Shown piece after piece: positions 44,944-53,395 of a DNA stretch of 64,000 nucleotides; position 1 is the first letter of the stretch, and every line of letters begins with the position of its first letter. A program made the translations under genes and the position numbers. Below the pieces are notes generated by a model that saw only the letters and a program-made list of their open reading frames with translations, was not told the origin of the DNA and did not search any database. Source of the DNA: Dyadobacter bucti (GTDB lineage Bacteria; Bacteroidota; Bacteroidia; Cytophagales; Spirosomataceae); the NCBI RefSeq assembly GCF_005869225.1, contig NZ_SWFP01000004.1, positions 620,001 to 684,000 on the forward strand. Direction: 5' to 3'.

Positions 44944-45198
44944 ATGAGCGGATTAAAAAAGATACTGGGACTACTCTGGATGCTCCTGGCGCCAGTGATC
45001 ATTTTGTTTTTATTTATGCAGGCCATCGACAAGATCGCCGGGGCTGCCGAGGGAATTGCCAGGACCAACACGACACTTCAGTGGTCCATTATCATCCTGA
45101 TTTTCATTCCGATCTGCGCTGGTCTGGCGATTTTCGGATTTTATGCCTGGAAAGGCGAGTATGACCATTTGCCTGAAAGTTCAGCGGATCTCGAATAA
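44944..45198 (+). CDS. Small two-helix membrane protein (DUF6814-like)
   Basis: The 84-residue product has two hydrophobic helices (about residues 8-26 and 47-67) joined by a short loop with IDKIAGAAEGIARTNTTLQW, and a charged C-terminal tail ending SSADLE. Proteins of this size and pattern accompany MFS transporters in Bacteroidota, and this one follows the MFS gene by 63 nt. A role as an accessory subunit of the transporter is inferred only from position; the family name is a recollection, not a search result. Confidence 0.75.
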   Translation: MSGLKKILGLLWMLLAPVIILFLFMQAIDKIAGAAEGIARTNTTLQWSIIILIFIPICAGLAIFGFYAWKGEYDHLPESSADLE

Positions 45199-45236
45199 TA
45201 GTTTCTATTTTTGGTTTTCAACCGCGAAGCCAGTTC

Positions 45237-46421
45237 ATGAAAGAAGACGTATTTATATTGTCCGCCGCCCGTACCCCAATCGGTAGTTTCGGAGGAAGCT
45301 TGTCATCCGTTCATGCCGCCAGACTGGGCGCGGCCGCCATTCAGGGAGCTCTGACAAGTTCTAATGTCGCGCCTGGTCTGGTGCAGGAAGTGTTTATGGG
45401 GAATGTGATTTCTGCCAATTTGGGACAAGCTCCCGCGCGGCAGGCAGCGATCTATGCGGGCTTACCTCCGGCGGTGATTTGTACAACCGTTAATAAAGTA
45501 TGTGCCTCCGGGATGAAGGCCACTGTTTTCGGAGCACAGAGTATTCAGCTTGGAGATGCGAAAGTTGTGGTGGCCGGCGGGATGGAAAACATGTCGCAGG
45601 CTCCGTATTACTTACCCAAAGCCCGAAATGGCTACGGCTACGGACATGGTGAGGTTACAGACGGACTTTTGAAGGACGGGCTGACGGACGTTTATGGCCA
45701 GATCGGCATGGGTGTTTGCGGAGACAGGACTGCCGGGAAATACTCGATTTCACGGGCCGAACAAGATGAATTCGCAATCCTTTCATACCAGAGAAGCGCC
45801 AACTCCACAGCCAACGGCTCCTTTGCAAATGAGATAGTACCTGTCGAAATTGTCTCTCCAAAAGGAGGGGAATCGGCCTGGGTGGCTGAGGATGAGGAAT
45901 ATAAACGTGTAAAGTTTGAAAAGATCCCTTCTTTAAAGCCAGCCTTTTCCAAAGACGGAACTGTCACCGCTGCCAATGCCTCCACGATCAATGATGGTGC
46001 AGCTGCGCTGGTATTGTCGGGGGGATCTGCTGTGAAGGAACATGGATTAAAGCCTGTTGCCAGGATCGTGGCTTATGCCGATGCGGAACAGGAGCCTGCC
46101 TGGTTTACCACCACGCCCATATTGGCTACTAATAATGTTTTGAAAAAAGCCGGTCTGAAAATTTCTGATATAGACTACTTTGAAGTAAATGAGGCTTTTG
46201 CCGTAGTCGCGCTGGCATACATGAAGGAACTCAACCTGGATGTCAATAAGGTCAATGTGTTCGGAGGGGCGGTTTCGCTTGGGCATCCGCTGGGTGCTTC
46301 GGGAGCGCGCATTATTACTACTTTACTCTCTGTTTTGGAAAAGAATAGAGGAAGATACGGACTGGCAGCGATTTGCAACGGAGGCGGAGGTGCCTCTGCG
46401 ATGATTGTAGAGCGTTTGTAA
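45237..46421 (+). CDS. Acetyl-CoA C-acetyltransferase (thiolase)
   Basis: This biosynthetic/degradative thiolase interconverts two acetyl-CoA with acetoacetyl-CoA, or cleaves 3-ketoacyl-CoA. At 394 residues it is standard. The catalytic residues are visible: acylated Cys in TVNKVCASGMKA (about residue 88), His in AVSLGHPLGASGARI, and the second Cys in AAICNGGGGASAM. N- and C-terminal thiolase halves are complete. It follows the small membrane-protein gene by 38 nt. The adjacent MFS importer suggests that it takes part in use of an organic acid, but a ketone-body or butyrate role cannot be separated by sequence. Confidence 0.95.
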   Translation: MKEDVFILSAARTPIGSFGGSLSSVHAARLGAAAIQGALTSSNVAPGLVQEVFMGNVISANLGQAPARQAAIYAGLPPAVICTTVNKVCASGMKATVFGAQSIQLGDAKVVVAGGMENMSQAPYYLPKARNGYGYGHGEVTDGLLKDGLTDVYGQIGMGVCGDRTAGKYSISRAEQDEFAILSYQRSANSTANGSFANEIVPVEIVSPKGGESAWVAEDEEYKRVKFEKIPSLKPAFSKDGTVTAANASTINDGAAALVLSGGSAVKEHGLKPVARIVAYADAEQEPAWFTTTPILATNNVLKKAGLKISDIDYFEVNEAFAVVALAYMKELNLDVNKVNVFGGAVSLGHPLGASGARIITTLLSVLEKNRGRYGLAAICNGGGGASAMIVERL

Positions 46422-46427
46422 GTATTG

Positions 46428-46931
46428 TTACCTGATCAATACTTTGAGGCGATTGTAAAAGCCGGTGCTTTTAAAAGTAAAGGTTTTATGCAGAATATAA
46501 TTGCTCACAAAACTGAACCCCATCCCGATCAGGTATGAGCCCATTTCTGTCAGATTGACTTCCTTTTTGGCAAATGGCAATTTGACTGTATAGATCTCCA
46601 TTCCAAAAAAATCCGTGGCAAGCCAGAATGAACCTACTGTAAACATTTTGGTGATGGCTAAGGAAACGCCGGCCACCATCAGAAATTTGACCATTTCACG
46701 GCGCGCCTGATTGGTCCTGCGGGCATCGAATGCAAATAATTTGGTGAGAATAAAACCTACTATGAAGCCAACAATATAGGAAGGTACAATCGAATCGCTC
46801 CACGAAATATCAAACCAATCCTGGATCAAACTGCTGGAAATAAGCTGTATAATTACGCCGGTGCCAGCGACAAGAAAATAGGCTATTAAATCTTTAACAT
46901 TAAAAATCTTGCTCTCCTTTAATGCGGACAC
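46428..46931 (-). CDS. GtrA family membrane protein
   Basis: GtrA-like proteins have four membrane helices and are thought to help move polyprenyl-linked sugars across the inner membrane for surface glycan building. The 167-residue product shows the family start YFLVAGTGVIIQLISSSL, a second segment at SYIVGFIVGFILTKLFAF with the F-Arg pattern, a third at FLMVAGVSLAITKMF and a fourth ending in FVSNYILHKTFTF. It is convergent with the thiolase gene, 6 nt apart. No glycosyltransferase gene is adjacent. Confidence 0.9.
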   Translation of the reverse strand: MSALKESKIFNVKDLIAYFLVAGTGVIIQLISSSLIQDWFDISWSDSIVPSYIVGFIVGFILTKLFAFDARRTNQARREMVKFLMVAGVSLAITKMFTVGSFWLATDFFGMEIYTVKLPFAKKEVNLTEMGSYLIGMGFSFVSNYILHKTFTFKSTGFYNRLKVLIR

Positions 46932-47165
46932 CTGTGTGATGGTTAATGGGAATTATGAACCAAATGAGGCCCAATATTAGAAATAAATTGCCGCCCAAAC
47001 AAAACCGCCCCGTGAATTTTGATGTCTTCCTAGCGGTCTGATTTTCTTTAAAATGCTTTTGTGAAATTGTTATAGCGCTGTGCAGGAACAGCTTTATGGC
47101 ACTGTTTTTGTATCCTTGCTTTTACATCAATCTTCTTTTTTTGTCAAAAAATCTTTTGGCAGGGA

Positions 47166-47173
47166 TATATTTG
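47166..47173 (+). promoter_or_regulatory. Candidate Bacteroidota promoter -7 box almost touching the start codon
   Basis: TATATTTG matches TAnnTTTG and ends 4 nt before the ATG of the outer-membrane-type protein gene. A TTG at 47141-47143 is a -33 candidate with a 22-nt gap. If used, the mRNA would start at or next to the ATG, giving a leaderless transcript. Confidence 0.45.
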
Positions 47174-47177
47174 GAAT

Positions 47178-47696
47178 ATGAAAAAATTTATTTTGCTGTC
47201 TGTCGGCCTGTTTTTGGTTGTTACAGCGCAGGCCCAGCCTGAAACCTGGGCGGTTGGATTTGAAGTCGGCGAACCGATCGCTGTAAGTGTGAGAAAATAT
47301 GGTGAACGCAATGCGCTGGACGTCAGCATTGGTACGTACATCGGTTTGTTCAAGAGCAAGGATAACTACAAAGTAAGTAACGATGACCTCGGCGGTTTGG
47401 GGGTTATGTTTAATGCGACTTACCTTTGGTATGTACCTTTTTTTAATGAAAGGATGACTGTATATGCAGGGCCTGGAGTGCAGGTTAATTCCCGGCGATA
47501 TTACCCCGACAGAAACGTAAAGACGGTTTATACCACCAATATCTCAACCGGACCTTCCGGCACCGCGGGGCTGGAGTTCTTTTTTGCGCAGAAGCCTACG
47601 TCATTTTTTATAGAAGGCGGAGGATATGCTGAATTGATCCCGAAATTCTTTTACTTTAATCCTAATTTAAGCATTGGGCTTAGGCATAACTTCTAA
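47178..47696 (+). CDS. Exported outer-membrane beta-barrel-like protein of unknown function
   Basis: The 172-residue product has a Sec signal (about 1-19, MKKFILLSVGLFLVVTAQAQ) and a mature part rich in alternating aromatic and polar residues, such as ALDVSIGTYIGLF, GVMFNATYLWYVPFF, MTVYAGPGVQVN and FFIEGGGYAEL, ending in GLRHNF with a terminal Phe. This pattern is typical of small outer-membrane barrels of Bacteroidota. No function can be assigned. The following lipoprotein-like gene starts 11 nt downstream, so they form an operon. Confidence 0.75.
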   Translation: MKKFILLSVGLFLVVTAQAQPETWAVGFEVGEPIAVSVRKYGERNALDVSIGTYIGLFKSKDNYKVSNDDLGGLGVMFNATYLWYVPFFNERMTVYAGPGVQVNSRRYYPDRNVKTVYTTNISTGPSGTAGLEFFFAQKPTSFFIEGGGYAELIPKFFYFNPNLSIGLRHNF

Positions 47697-47707
47697 TCAA
47701 AAATCCA

Positions 47708-48250
47708 GTGAAAAAAAATACCGCGCTCTTTTGCATGCTTGCTCTTGCTGCGATGGGCTTTTCCTGCTCTGAAACCCTTCAGAGAAAATATGATCGCCGA
47801 CATGGGATCACCTCTGATTCTGACGATTATCGCTCTGACAGTGACAGGTATGACCGGCGGACACCAACGAGCACTAGTGTTTACAGGAAAGATTATGACC
47901 GGATTGCAGATGAAAATTCGAGAGGCGTAGGTTCGACCGGCAGCGGGGATGCAGATTATAACCGGAGACTTGTTGACCAGTATACCGATATGGACAAAAC
48001 GGGAGAGCTTGTCTTGTACGAGCTGGACGCGCTGGAAAGCCGCTGGAATGTTTTGTTAAGTGAATACAGAACGGCCAGATCGTCGGGAAAAGAAGTGATT
48101 GCGACGGAACTGGACAAGATCAGCGCGGATCAGATCTTACTTTACAAGGCTTACACGAACATTTATCGTAACGGGAAAAATAACTGGGCTGCTGTGAAAA
48201 GGGAAGTTGAGAATACTTTGCGCAGTGTGAGAAGGGCTACCGAAAGGTAA
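47708..48250 (+). CDS. Putative lipoprotein of unknown function
   Basis: The start is GTG, chosen because it follows the previous gene closely and begins a signal sequence KKNTALFCMLALAAMGFSCSE; Cys about residue 20 is a probable lipidation site. The region after it is low in hydrophobic residues and rich in Arg, Asp and Ser (RKYDRRHGITSDSDDYRSDSDRYDRR in two parts), then a helical segment (LVLYELDALESRWNVLLSEYRTARSSG) suggests a coiled or helical bundle domain. No family recognised. It is co-transcribed with the barrel-like protein gene and convergent with the SMP-30 gene. Confidence 0.7.
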   Translation: MKKNTALFCMLALAAMGFSCSETLQRKYDRRHGITSDSDDYRSDSDRYDRRTPTSTSVYRKDYDRIADENSRGVGSTGSGDADYNRRLVDQYTDMDKTGELVLYELDALESRWNVLLSEYRTARSSGKEVIATELDKISADQILLYKAYTNIYRNGKNNWAAVKREVENTLRSVRRATER

Positions 48251-48258
48251 CTCTCCGT

Positions 48259-49272
48259 TCACCAGCCGGCGCCTTTTGTGCTGGTTTTGATGCGGCACAC
48301 ATATCCGTCAACCGTCATATAAAGTGTAGAGCCGTCGTTTCCCCAGGCACAATTGGATGTGAGTTCATTCATTTCTATTCGGCCAAGCAGCTTGCCGGCA
48401 GGGGAAATGATCAGCATGCCGGCTGGTCCTGATGACCACAAATTTCCGTCCCTATCTATTTTGAGCCCATCGGGCAAACCTGCCATACCAGCTTTCCCCA
48501 TTTTGGTAGCGTCGTAAAGCAATTTTCCTTTCCCGATGTTTCCAGAGGCATCGACGGGGTAGGACATCCAGATTGATTTTTCCGGATCTGATTGTGCCAC
48601 ATAAAGCGTTTTACCGTCGGGAGAAAATGCCAGCCCGTTTGGCCGCGTGAGGTCGTCGATCTGTAATGACACCTTCCCATCTTTTGCGATTCTGTATACT
48701 CCGAACACAGGTGTTTCCCGGCTGGGGTCATCCTGTTTTTTATTTAAACCATAAGGCGGATCGGTAAAATAATAGCTGCCGTTTCCTGCATGCTCCACCA
48801 CGTCATTCGGACTATTGAAGCGTTTTCCCTCGAAATTATCTGCAAGCGTTACTTTTCCGCCGACGGTGAGCGGCATGGCTGAAATTCGCCGGTCGCCGTG
48901 TTCACAGGAAATCAGCCTGCCTTTGCTATCAATGATCAGCCCGTTGCTGCCAGGTTCGTCGCTGTAATATCCCAGACCTGTGTAACCCGAAGGTTCCAGA
49001 AAAACTGAAAGCCCGGTTTTTTCTTCCCATTTATAAACTTTGTTTTTGGGTACATCGGAGAACAGGAGAAAGTTGCCTTTTTTCTCCCAGACAGGTCCTT
49101 CCGACCATTCAAACCCTGACGCGAGCACTTCTACTTTTGAATCTTTGGGCAATAATTTTTCAAATGATGTATCTTCATAAATGATTTTGCCCATAGTGGG
49201 ATACGATTTCTGCGCCATAATGTTAGAACAAACTAAAAGAAGGATACAAATCAGTGAAAAGCCGGGCTTCAT
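48259..49272 (-). CDS. Exported SMP-30/gluconolactonase/LRE family protein
   Basis: SMP-30-family six-bladed propellers are calcium- or zinc-dependent lactonases. A Sec signal (1-20, ending IMAQ) sends this 337-residue protein out of the cytoplasm. Metal-site motifs are kept: Glu in EWSEGPVWEKKGNFLLFSDV, Asn/Asp in KRFNSPNDVVEHAGNGSYYFTDPPYGL, Asn in RPNGLAFSPDGKTLYVAQSD and Asp in GLPDGLKIDRDGNLWSSGP. It probably opens a sugar lactone such as gluconolactone. Together with the lactonase upstream of module 2 it adds to a set of periplasmic sugar-oxidation functions, though 7 kb away and not in the same operon. Confidence 0.9.
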   Translation of the reverse strand: MKPGFSLICILLLVCSNIMAQKSYPTMGKIIYEDTSFEKLLPKDSKVEVLASGFEWSEGPVWEKKGNFLLFSDVPKNKVYKWEEKTGLSVFLEPSGYTGLGYYSDEPGSNGLIIDSKGRLISCEHGDRRISAMPLTVGGKVTLADNFEGKRFNSPNDVVEHAGNGSYYFTDPPYGLNKKQDDPSRETPVFGVYRIAKDGKVSLQIDDLTRPNGLAFSPDGKTLYVAQSDPEKSIWMSYPVDASGNIGKGKLLYDATKMGKAGMAGLPDGLKIDRDGNLWSSGPAGMLIISPAGKLLGRIEMNELTSNCAWGNDGSTLYMTVDGYVCRIKTSTKGAGW

Positions 49273-49369
49273 AGCGATTGAATTTTAGGTTACCGATTGG
49301 GACAGGTAACAAATCATTAAAGATCACCGGGCTGCATGACCTACTGTTTTGAAACCGATAAATGGAGCG

Positions 49370-50875
49370 CTATCGGCCAGTGCTAGCCGCCAGTACAAGC
49401 GTAGATAATGGATGGATTTCCATTTGTGTAAGCTCTGGCCCATCTTGTGCATGACTGGAAAAAACTATATGGACAAAATCAGCTTTTTGTTCCGGCAAAG
49501 AAAAAGGCTTTTTCCATTGGCTGAGGTTGTGGATCACAATCAGGGATTTGTCGGCATGTGGCCGGAAGTAAGCCAAAAGCTGGTCATCCTGTAAATGCAG
49601 GGCGAACAAATTCGGGGCGATGATCTGGCTTAACGCAGGCTCCGATTTACGAAGTTTGATGAGATGCCGGTAATGATTGAAAACAGAATAAGGATCTTTT
49701 GTCTGCTCGGAAAGAGGCCGGACGGTGTTGTTTGTAGTGAACTGCGGATCGATCCAGCGGGTAGTTTCGGCACCTTCATCAGACCAGAGAAAGGGTTCCC
49801 GGATATAAGGATCGGGTTTTGTGCCGAGCATCCCGATTTCTTCCCCGTAATATATGTACGGCTGCCCGGGAAGTGTGAGCAGGATACTGGCTGCCAGTTT
49901 TATTTTGTCAGCATTATTTCCAAAAACACTTGCTACACGATCCTGATCATGATTTGTAAGCATGATCGCGTCGACGAACAACGGATTGTATTTTTGAAAA
50001 AGCGCGTAGCTTGCAACGAGTTTGTCTACAATCTGCTCATCCCTTTCCTGAGCGACAATGCGCTGCAAAGCAAAACTCAGGTCAAAATGAAAAGTAGCAT
50101 CCAGGTATTTGAAATAGGGGGCGACTTCTTCGGTTTGCGCCCATACTTCGGCTACTGTGAAAGCATCGGGTTTGGTATCTTTTATGACTTTTGAAAAAAA
50201 CTGCCAGAATTCAATGCTGCGGTCCTTTTCCCACTCCGGATAAATATGCCGGGCCGCATCCAGCCGAAAACCGTCAACACCGATATCGAGCAGCCAGTAG
50301 CGTATTATTTTTTCAATTTCGCCCCGGAGCTCTTCTGAGTGGTAGTTAAGGTCGGGCATTCCTTTGTAAAAAAGCCCGTAATATTTTTCCGGGTCACCGG
50401 CATTTTCGTGCCAAGGATAAACCTCCTGGGAGTCGTCGGATGTTTCCCTTTCCTGAATACCAAGTTCCTCGATCTGTGGCTGGGTCATCCACCAGTAAAA
50501 ATTCCGGTAGGCATTTTCAGGTCCTTTTGTGGCTTCCAAAAACCACGGGTGCAGAACACTGGTATGGTTAATGATCAGGTCGAGGTATATTTTTATCCCG
50601 CGTTCATGCGCACCATGCAGAAGTTTTCTGAAATCGTCCAGCGTACCGAACTCCGGTTCGATCTCATAGTAATTGGTAACATCGTATTTGTGATAGCTGG
50701 GTGAGGGATGGACCGGCGTAAGCCAAAGCGCTTCAACACCGAGGTCAGCCAGATAGTCGAGCTTGGAGTTAATCCCGTTCAGATCCCCGATCCCATCCCC
50801 GTTTGAATCGCAGAACGAGCGGACAAAAATTTCATAACAGACCCTCGGTATAAAAGCAGATTTGTCTGTAATCAT
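49370..50875 (-). CDS. Cytoplasmic GH13 alpha-amylase-family glycoside hydrolase
   Basis: A 501-residue GH13 enzyme without signal peptide, so cytoplasmic. The TIM-barrel regions are clear: YEIFVRSFCDSNGDGIGDLNGI, ALWLTPVHPSPSYHKYDVTNYYEI, IYLDLIINHTS (region I), GFRLDAARH with the nucleophile Asp (region II), FTVAEVWA with the acid Glu (region III) and LTNHDQDR with the third acid (region IV). Short C-terminal beta domain follows. The sequence type is like alpha-glucosidases, amylases or trehalose synthases, and exact specificity is not clear. It sits between the SMP-30 gene and maf, 24 nt from the latter. Confidence 0.93.
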   Translation of the reverse strand: MITDKSAFIPRVCYEIFVRSFCDSNGDGIGDLNGINSKLDYLADLGVEALWLTPVHPSPSYHKYDVTNYYEIEPEFGTLDDFRKLLHGAHERGIKIYLDLIINHTSVLHPWFLEATKGPENAYRNFYWWMTQPQIEELGIQERETSDDSQEVYPWHENAGDPEKYYGLFYKGMPDLNYHSEELRGEIEKIIRYWLLDIGVDGFRLDAARHIYPEWEKDRSIEFWQFFSKVIKDTKPDAFTVAEVWAQTEEVAPYFKYLDATFHFDLSFALQRIVAQERDEQIVDKLVASYALFQKYNPLFVDAIMLTNHDQDRVASVFGNNADKIKLAASILLTLPGQPYIYYGEEIGMLGTKPDPYIREPFLWSDEGAETTRWIDPQFTTNNTVRPLSEQTKDPYSVFNHYRHLIKLRKSEPALSQIIAPNLFALHLQDDQLLAYFRPHADKSLIVIHNLSQWKKPFSLPEQKADFVHIVFSSHAQDGPELTQMEIHPLSTLVLAASTGR

Positions 50876-50899
50876 TTAGGAAAAAGATTGATTTAGATT

Positions 50900-51487
50900 T
50901 TAAAGTGCGGTCGGAAGGAAGTGCGGTTTCAATAGCTCATATACTTTGTGAACCGGCAAGCCCATAATGGTGTAAAATGATCCTTCTATTTTTTCAATTC
51001 CGGTCATCCCGATCCACTCTTGTATGCCGTAGGATCCTGCCTTGTCAAAAGGTTTATAATGCTCAATATAGTACGTTATTTCTGAATCTTCCAGTTCACG
51101 GAAATAAACCGTCGCTTCATCCGATATTGTCTGAACGATATGTTCTGATAAAATGCTGACCGCCGTGACTACAACATGGCTTTTTCCGGACAGGATTTTC
51201 AGCATCCTGAAAGCATCTGCTGCATCTCCGGGTTTTGCCAGAATATGGTTTTCGGCAACTACAACCGTGTCAGCAGTGAGTACGAGCGATCCAGGATATA
51301 GCCCGCGGAACATCTCTGCTTTTTGTGCGGATATATGGGCTGCCACCTCGGGGGCGGGCAAAGTTTCGGGGTAGGTCTCGTCGGTTGTTAAAACTTCAAC
51401 TGAAAATTCAAATCCGGCATCCGTCAGAAGTTGTTTTCTTCTAGGGGAATTAGAGGCCAGAATCAGCGGTTTAGCTAAATTGATCAT
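50900..51487 (-). CDS. maf: Maf-family nucleotide pyrophosphatase
   Basis: Maf proteins hydrolyse non-canonical or modified nucleoside triphosphates such as dTTP, UTP or m5UTP, removing damaged precursors and affecting septum formation. The 195-residue product has the family N terminus ILASNSPRRKQLLTDAGFEF, then AAHISAQKAEMF, VLTADTVVVAENHILAKPGDAADAFRML and DKAGSYGIQEWIGMTGIEKIEGSFYTIMGLPVHKVYELL in sections. The catalytic Asp in TADTVV and the Lys are kept. It lies 24 nt upstream of the GH13 gene. Confidence 0.95.
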   Translation of the reverse strand: MINLAKPLILASNSPRRKQLLTDAGFEFSVEVLTTDETYPETLPAPEVAAHISAQKAEMFRGLYPGSLVLTADTVVVAENHILAKPGDAADAFRMLKILSGKSHVVVTAVSILSEHIVQTISDEATVYFRELEDSEITYYIEHYKPFDKAGSYGIQEWIGMTGIEKIEGSFYTIMGLPVHKVYELLKPHFLPTAL

Positions 51488-51611
51488 GTAATAAGGTATG
51501 TAATAGTCTGATTTTTAGTGTGTAATAAATATTTTTTAGAAGATGGGAGAAACCTTTGTAACAATTATTTCAATTTTTTTAACCGGCCAGGAACTATCCA
51601 AAGTTAAATAG

Positions 51612-51649
51612 ATGTTACAACATTAAATGTATATACATTATTATAACAT
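51612..51649 (+). promoter_or_regulatory. Palindromic operator candidate upstream of MarR-YceI
   Basis: A perfect 14-bp palindrome AATGTATATACATT (51626-51639) is flanked by ATGTTA (51612-51617) and TAACAT (51644-51649), ending 16 nt before the MarR start. MarR proteins often bind such sites in their own promoter. Autoregulation of the marR-yceI pair is a reasonable inference. Confidence 0.6.
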
Positions 51650-51664
51650 TTAATTACAACTGCC

Positions 51665-52123
51665 ATGTCTATTGAAACTGATATAAAACAAAAAAAATTT
51701 CGGAGCGCTTATCAGCGCCTCGCTTTGAACCTTGTTTATACAAGCAATTGGCTGGAATATAAGCAGTTGGAGATTTTTAAAGAATATGACATTACATCCC
51801 AGCAGTATAATGTGCTCAGGATTTTGCGCGGACAACAATCCAACCCCATCAAGGTAAGTGACATTACAGAAAGGATGCTGGATAAAAATTCCAATACATC
51901 CCGACTGGTTGACAAACTGTTGGCCAAAAACCTGGCGAAGCGCTCTTCCTGCGCAAACGACCGGCGGGCTGTGGATGTTTTGATCACAGAGGAAGGCCTT
52001 CAATTATTGAAGGAACTTGATCCGCTTGTGGCGGAGTGGGAAAACCGCTTCAATGTAATAACAAGTGAAGAGGCTGACCAGATCAGCTCACTTTTGGACA
52101 AGCTCAGGGAATCTGACCACTAA
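51665..52123 (+). CDS. MarR-family transcriptional regulator
   Basis: The 152-residue protein has a winged helix-turn-helix: YDITSQQYNVLRILRGQQSNPIKVSDITERMLDKNSNTSRLVDKLLAKNLAKRSSCANDRRAVDVLITEEGLQLL in sections, with the recognition helix in SNTSRLVDKL and the wing around NDRRAVDV. N- and C-terminal helices form the dimer interface. It precedes the yceI-type gene by 39 nt, and a palindromic site lies just upstream, so it likely controls this pair. Its ligand is unknown. Confidence 0.93.
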   Translation: MSIETDIKQKKFRSAYQRLALNLVYTSNWLEYKQLEIFKEYDITSQQYNVLRILRGQQSNPIKVSDITERMLDKNSNTSRLVDKLLAKNLAKRSSCANDRRAVDVLITEEGLQLLKELDPLVAEWENRFNVITSEEADQISSLLDKLRESDH

Positions 52124-52162
52124 TTAATACCAATCACAATCAATAAATCAATTTAATTTTAA

Positions 52163-52789
52163 ATGAAAACTACAATGAATTCTATGAAATCGTTTATCGC
52201 TTCTCTTGCTGTTGCCCTGTTCGTTTCGTCCGCTGCTTCTGCCGCTGATAATGGCAAAGCGAAAGCTACTAACTTGAAAGTGAACACCTCCAAAAGTGAA
52301 CTTACCTGGAATGGTAAAAAAGTGACCGGCGAACATACTGGCAAAATTGCCCTGAAAGAAGGCACAATCACGCTGGACGGCGCCAAACTGGTTGGTGGTA
52401 AATTTGTGGCTGACCTGAACAGCATCACTTGTACTGACCTTACGGATAAAGAATACAATGGAAAACTGATCGGTCACCTGAAATCCGATGATTTTTTCGG
52501 TGTTGAAAAACATCCGACCGCAACTTTCGTAGTAACCAAGGCAACTGCGAAATCTGCCGGTGTATATGACGTAACAGGCGATCTGACTATCAAAGGAATT
52601 ACAAAACCAGCTACTTTCCCTGTGACTGTAAAAACAACTGCAACGGGTGCCGAGGCTACTGGTAAATTGGTTGTCGACCGTTCTAAATACGATATCAAAT
52701 ACAACTCAAAATCATTTTTCGATAACCTTGGCGACAAAATGATCAATGACGATTTCTCTATTGACGTGAAATTGGTTGCTGCTAAGTAA
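52163..52789 (+). CDS. Exported YceI-family lipid-binding-type protein
   Basis: YceI proteins are periplasmic lipocalin-like barrels that bind isoprenoid lipids. A Sec signal (about 1-27, ending ASAAD) is followed by a full YceI domain: LKVNTSKSELTWNGKKVTGEHTGKIALKEG in parts, GGKFVADLNSITCTDL, LIGHLKSDDFFGVEKHPTATFVVTK, LTIKGITKPATFPV and SKYDIKYNSKSFFDNLGDKMINDDF. At 208 residues it is typical. It is the second gene after MarR, and a clear terminator follows. Confidence 0.95.
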   Translation: MKTTMNSMKSFIASLAVALFVSSAASAADNGKAKATNLKVNTSKSELTWNGKKVTGEHTGKIALKEGTITLDGAKLVGGKFVADLNSITCTDLTDKEYNGKLIGHLKSDDFFGVEKHPTATFVVTKATAKSAGVYDVTGDLTIKGITKPATFPVTVKTTATGAEATGKLVVDRSKYDIKYNSKSFFDNLGDKMINDDFSIDVKLVAAK

Positions 52790-52840
52790 TTGCTGGCTGT
52801 CGGCTTTCAGTGATTGGCTGTCAGCTTTGGTTGAAGTTGC

Positions 52841-52876
52841 AAAACCTGTCTGACTTTGTTGTCGGGCAGGTTTTTG
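52841..52876 (+). terminator. Intrinsic terminator after the yceI-type gene
   Basis: AAAACCTGTCTGAC pairs with GTCGGGCAGGTTTT (two wobble pairs) around a 6-nt loop, followed by TTGTTTT. The A-rich left base makes it able to act on both strands, serving the convergent HsdR_N gene as well. Confidence 0.85.
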
Positions 52877-52895
52877 TTTTATATCAAAATTGACA

Positions 52896-53345
52896 TCAGG
52901 GATTCCATTCGCGGTATTTCGGGAAATCGTCCATGAAGTGGATCTGACCATTGACGGCTTTGAAGCAATAGTGGTTCATACCATTGGTAACTGCCAGATA
53001 TTGAGGTTGTAATGTAAAATTGTAGCGGCTTATCTGAGCAAAAGTGGAATCATTGACAGCAATAAACGGCGCTTTGCATTCCACCAGTAAAAAGGGCAGG
53101 GAATCGCCCGAAAGTACCATGATATCAGTCCTTTTGGCGAGCGTATTGTATTGCAACCCGGTTTCGACGGCAAATAACGATTTGGGGTAACCATAATGTG
53201 TGATCAATAAATGTATAAAATGCTGACGTACCCATTCTTCGGGTGTGAGCGAGACGAATTTCCGGCGGATGATATCGAAAATAAGGGGTTTCCCATTAAC
53301 CTGCTTAACTTTGTAGGCAAATTCGGGAAGGTTTAATGATTCCAT
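52896..53345 (-). CDS. Stand-alone type I restriction HsdR N-terminal (HSDR_N) domain protein
   Basis: The 149-residue protein, started at MESLNLPEFAYKVK, corresponds to the N-terminal nuclease-like domain of type I restriction R subunits. Visible features are IFDIIRRKFVSLTPEEWVRQHFIHLL, TDIMVLSGDSLPFLLVECKAP (the D and E-x-K residues of a PD-(D/E)xK nuclease core) and FAQISRYNFTLQPQYLAVTNG. No helicase domain and no HsdM or HsdS gene is nearby, so it is not a restriction system; such short proteins are widespread in Bacteroidota and are uncharacterised. A start 13 codons upstream is also open. It is divergent from the AMP nucleosidase gene, 50 nt apart. Confidence 0.82.
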   Translation of the reverse strand: MESLNLPEFAYKVKQVNGKPLIFDIIRRKFVSLTPEEWVRQHFIHLLITHYGYPKSLFAVETGLQYNTLAKRTDIMVLSGDSLPFLLVECKAPFIAVNDSTFAQISRYNFTLQPQYLAVTNGMNHYCFKAVNGQIHFMDDFPKYREWNP

Positions 53346-53395
53346 GAGCGAAGATACACATCCCGATAAACCTGACCAATACACCCGCTGAATTC

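Noticed and set aside
52896-53345. Part of a type I restriction-modification system
   Set aside because: Only the N-terminal domain is present; no methylase, specificity or helicase gene is near.
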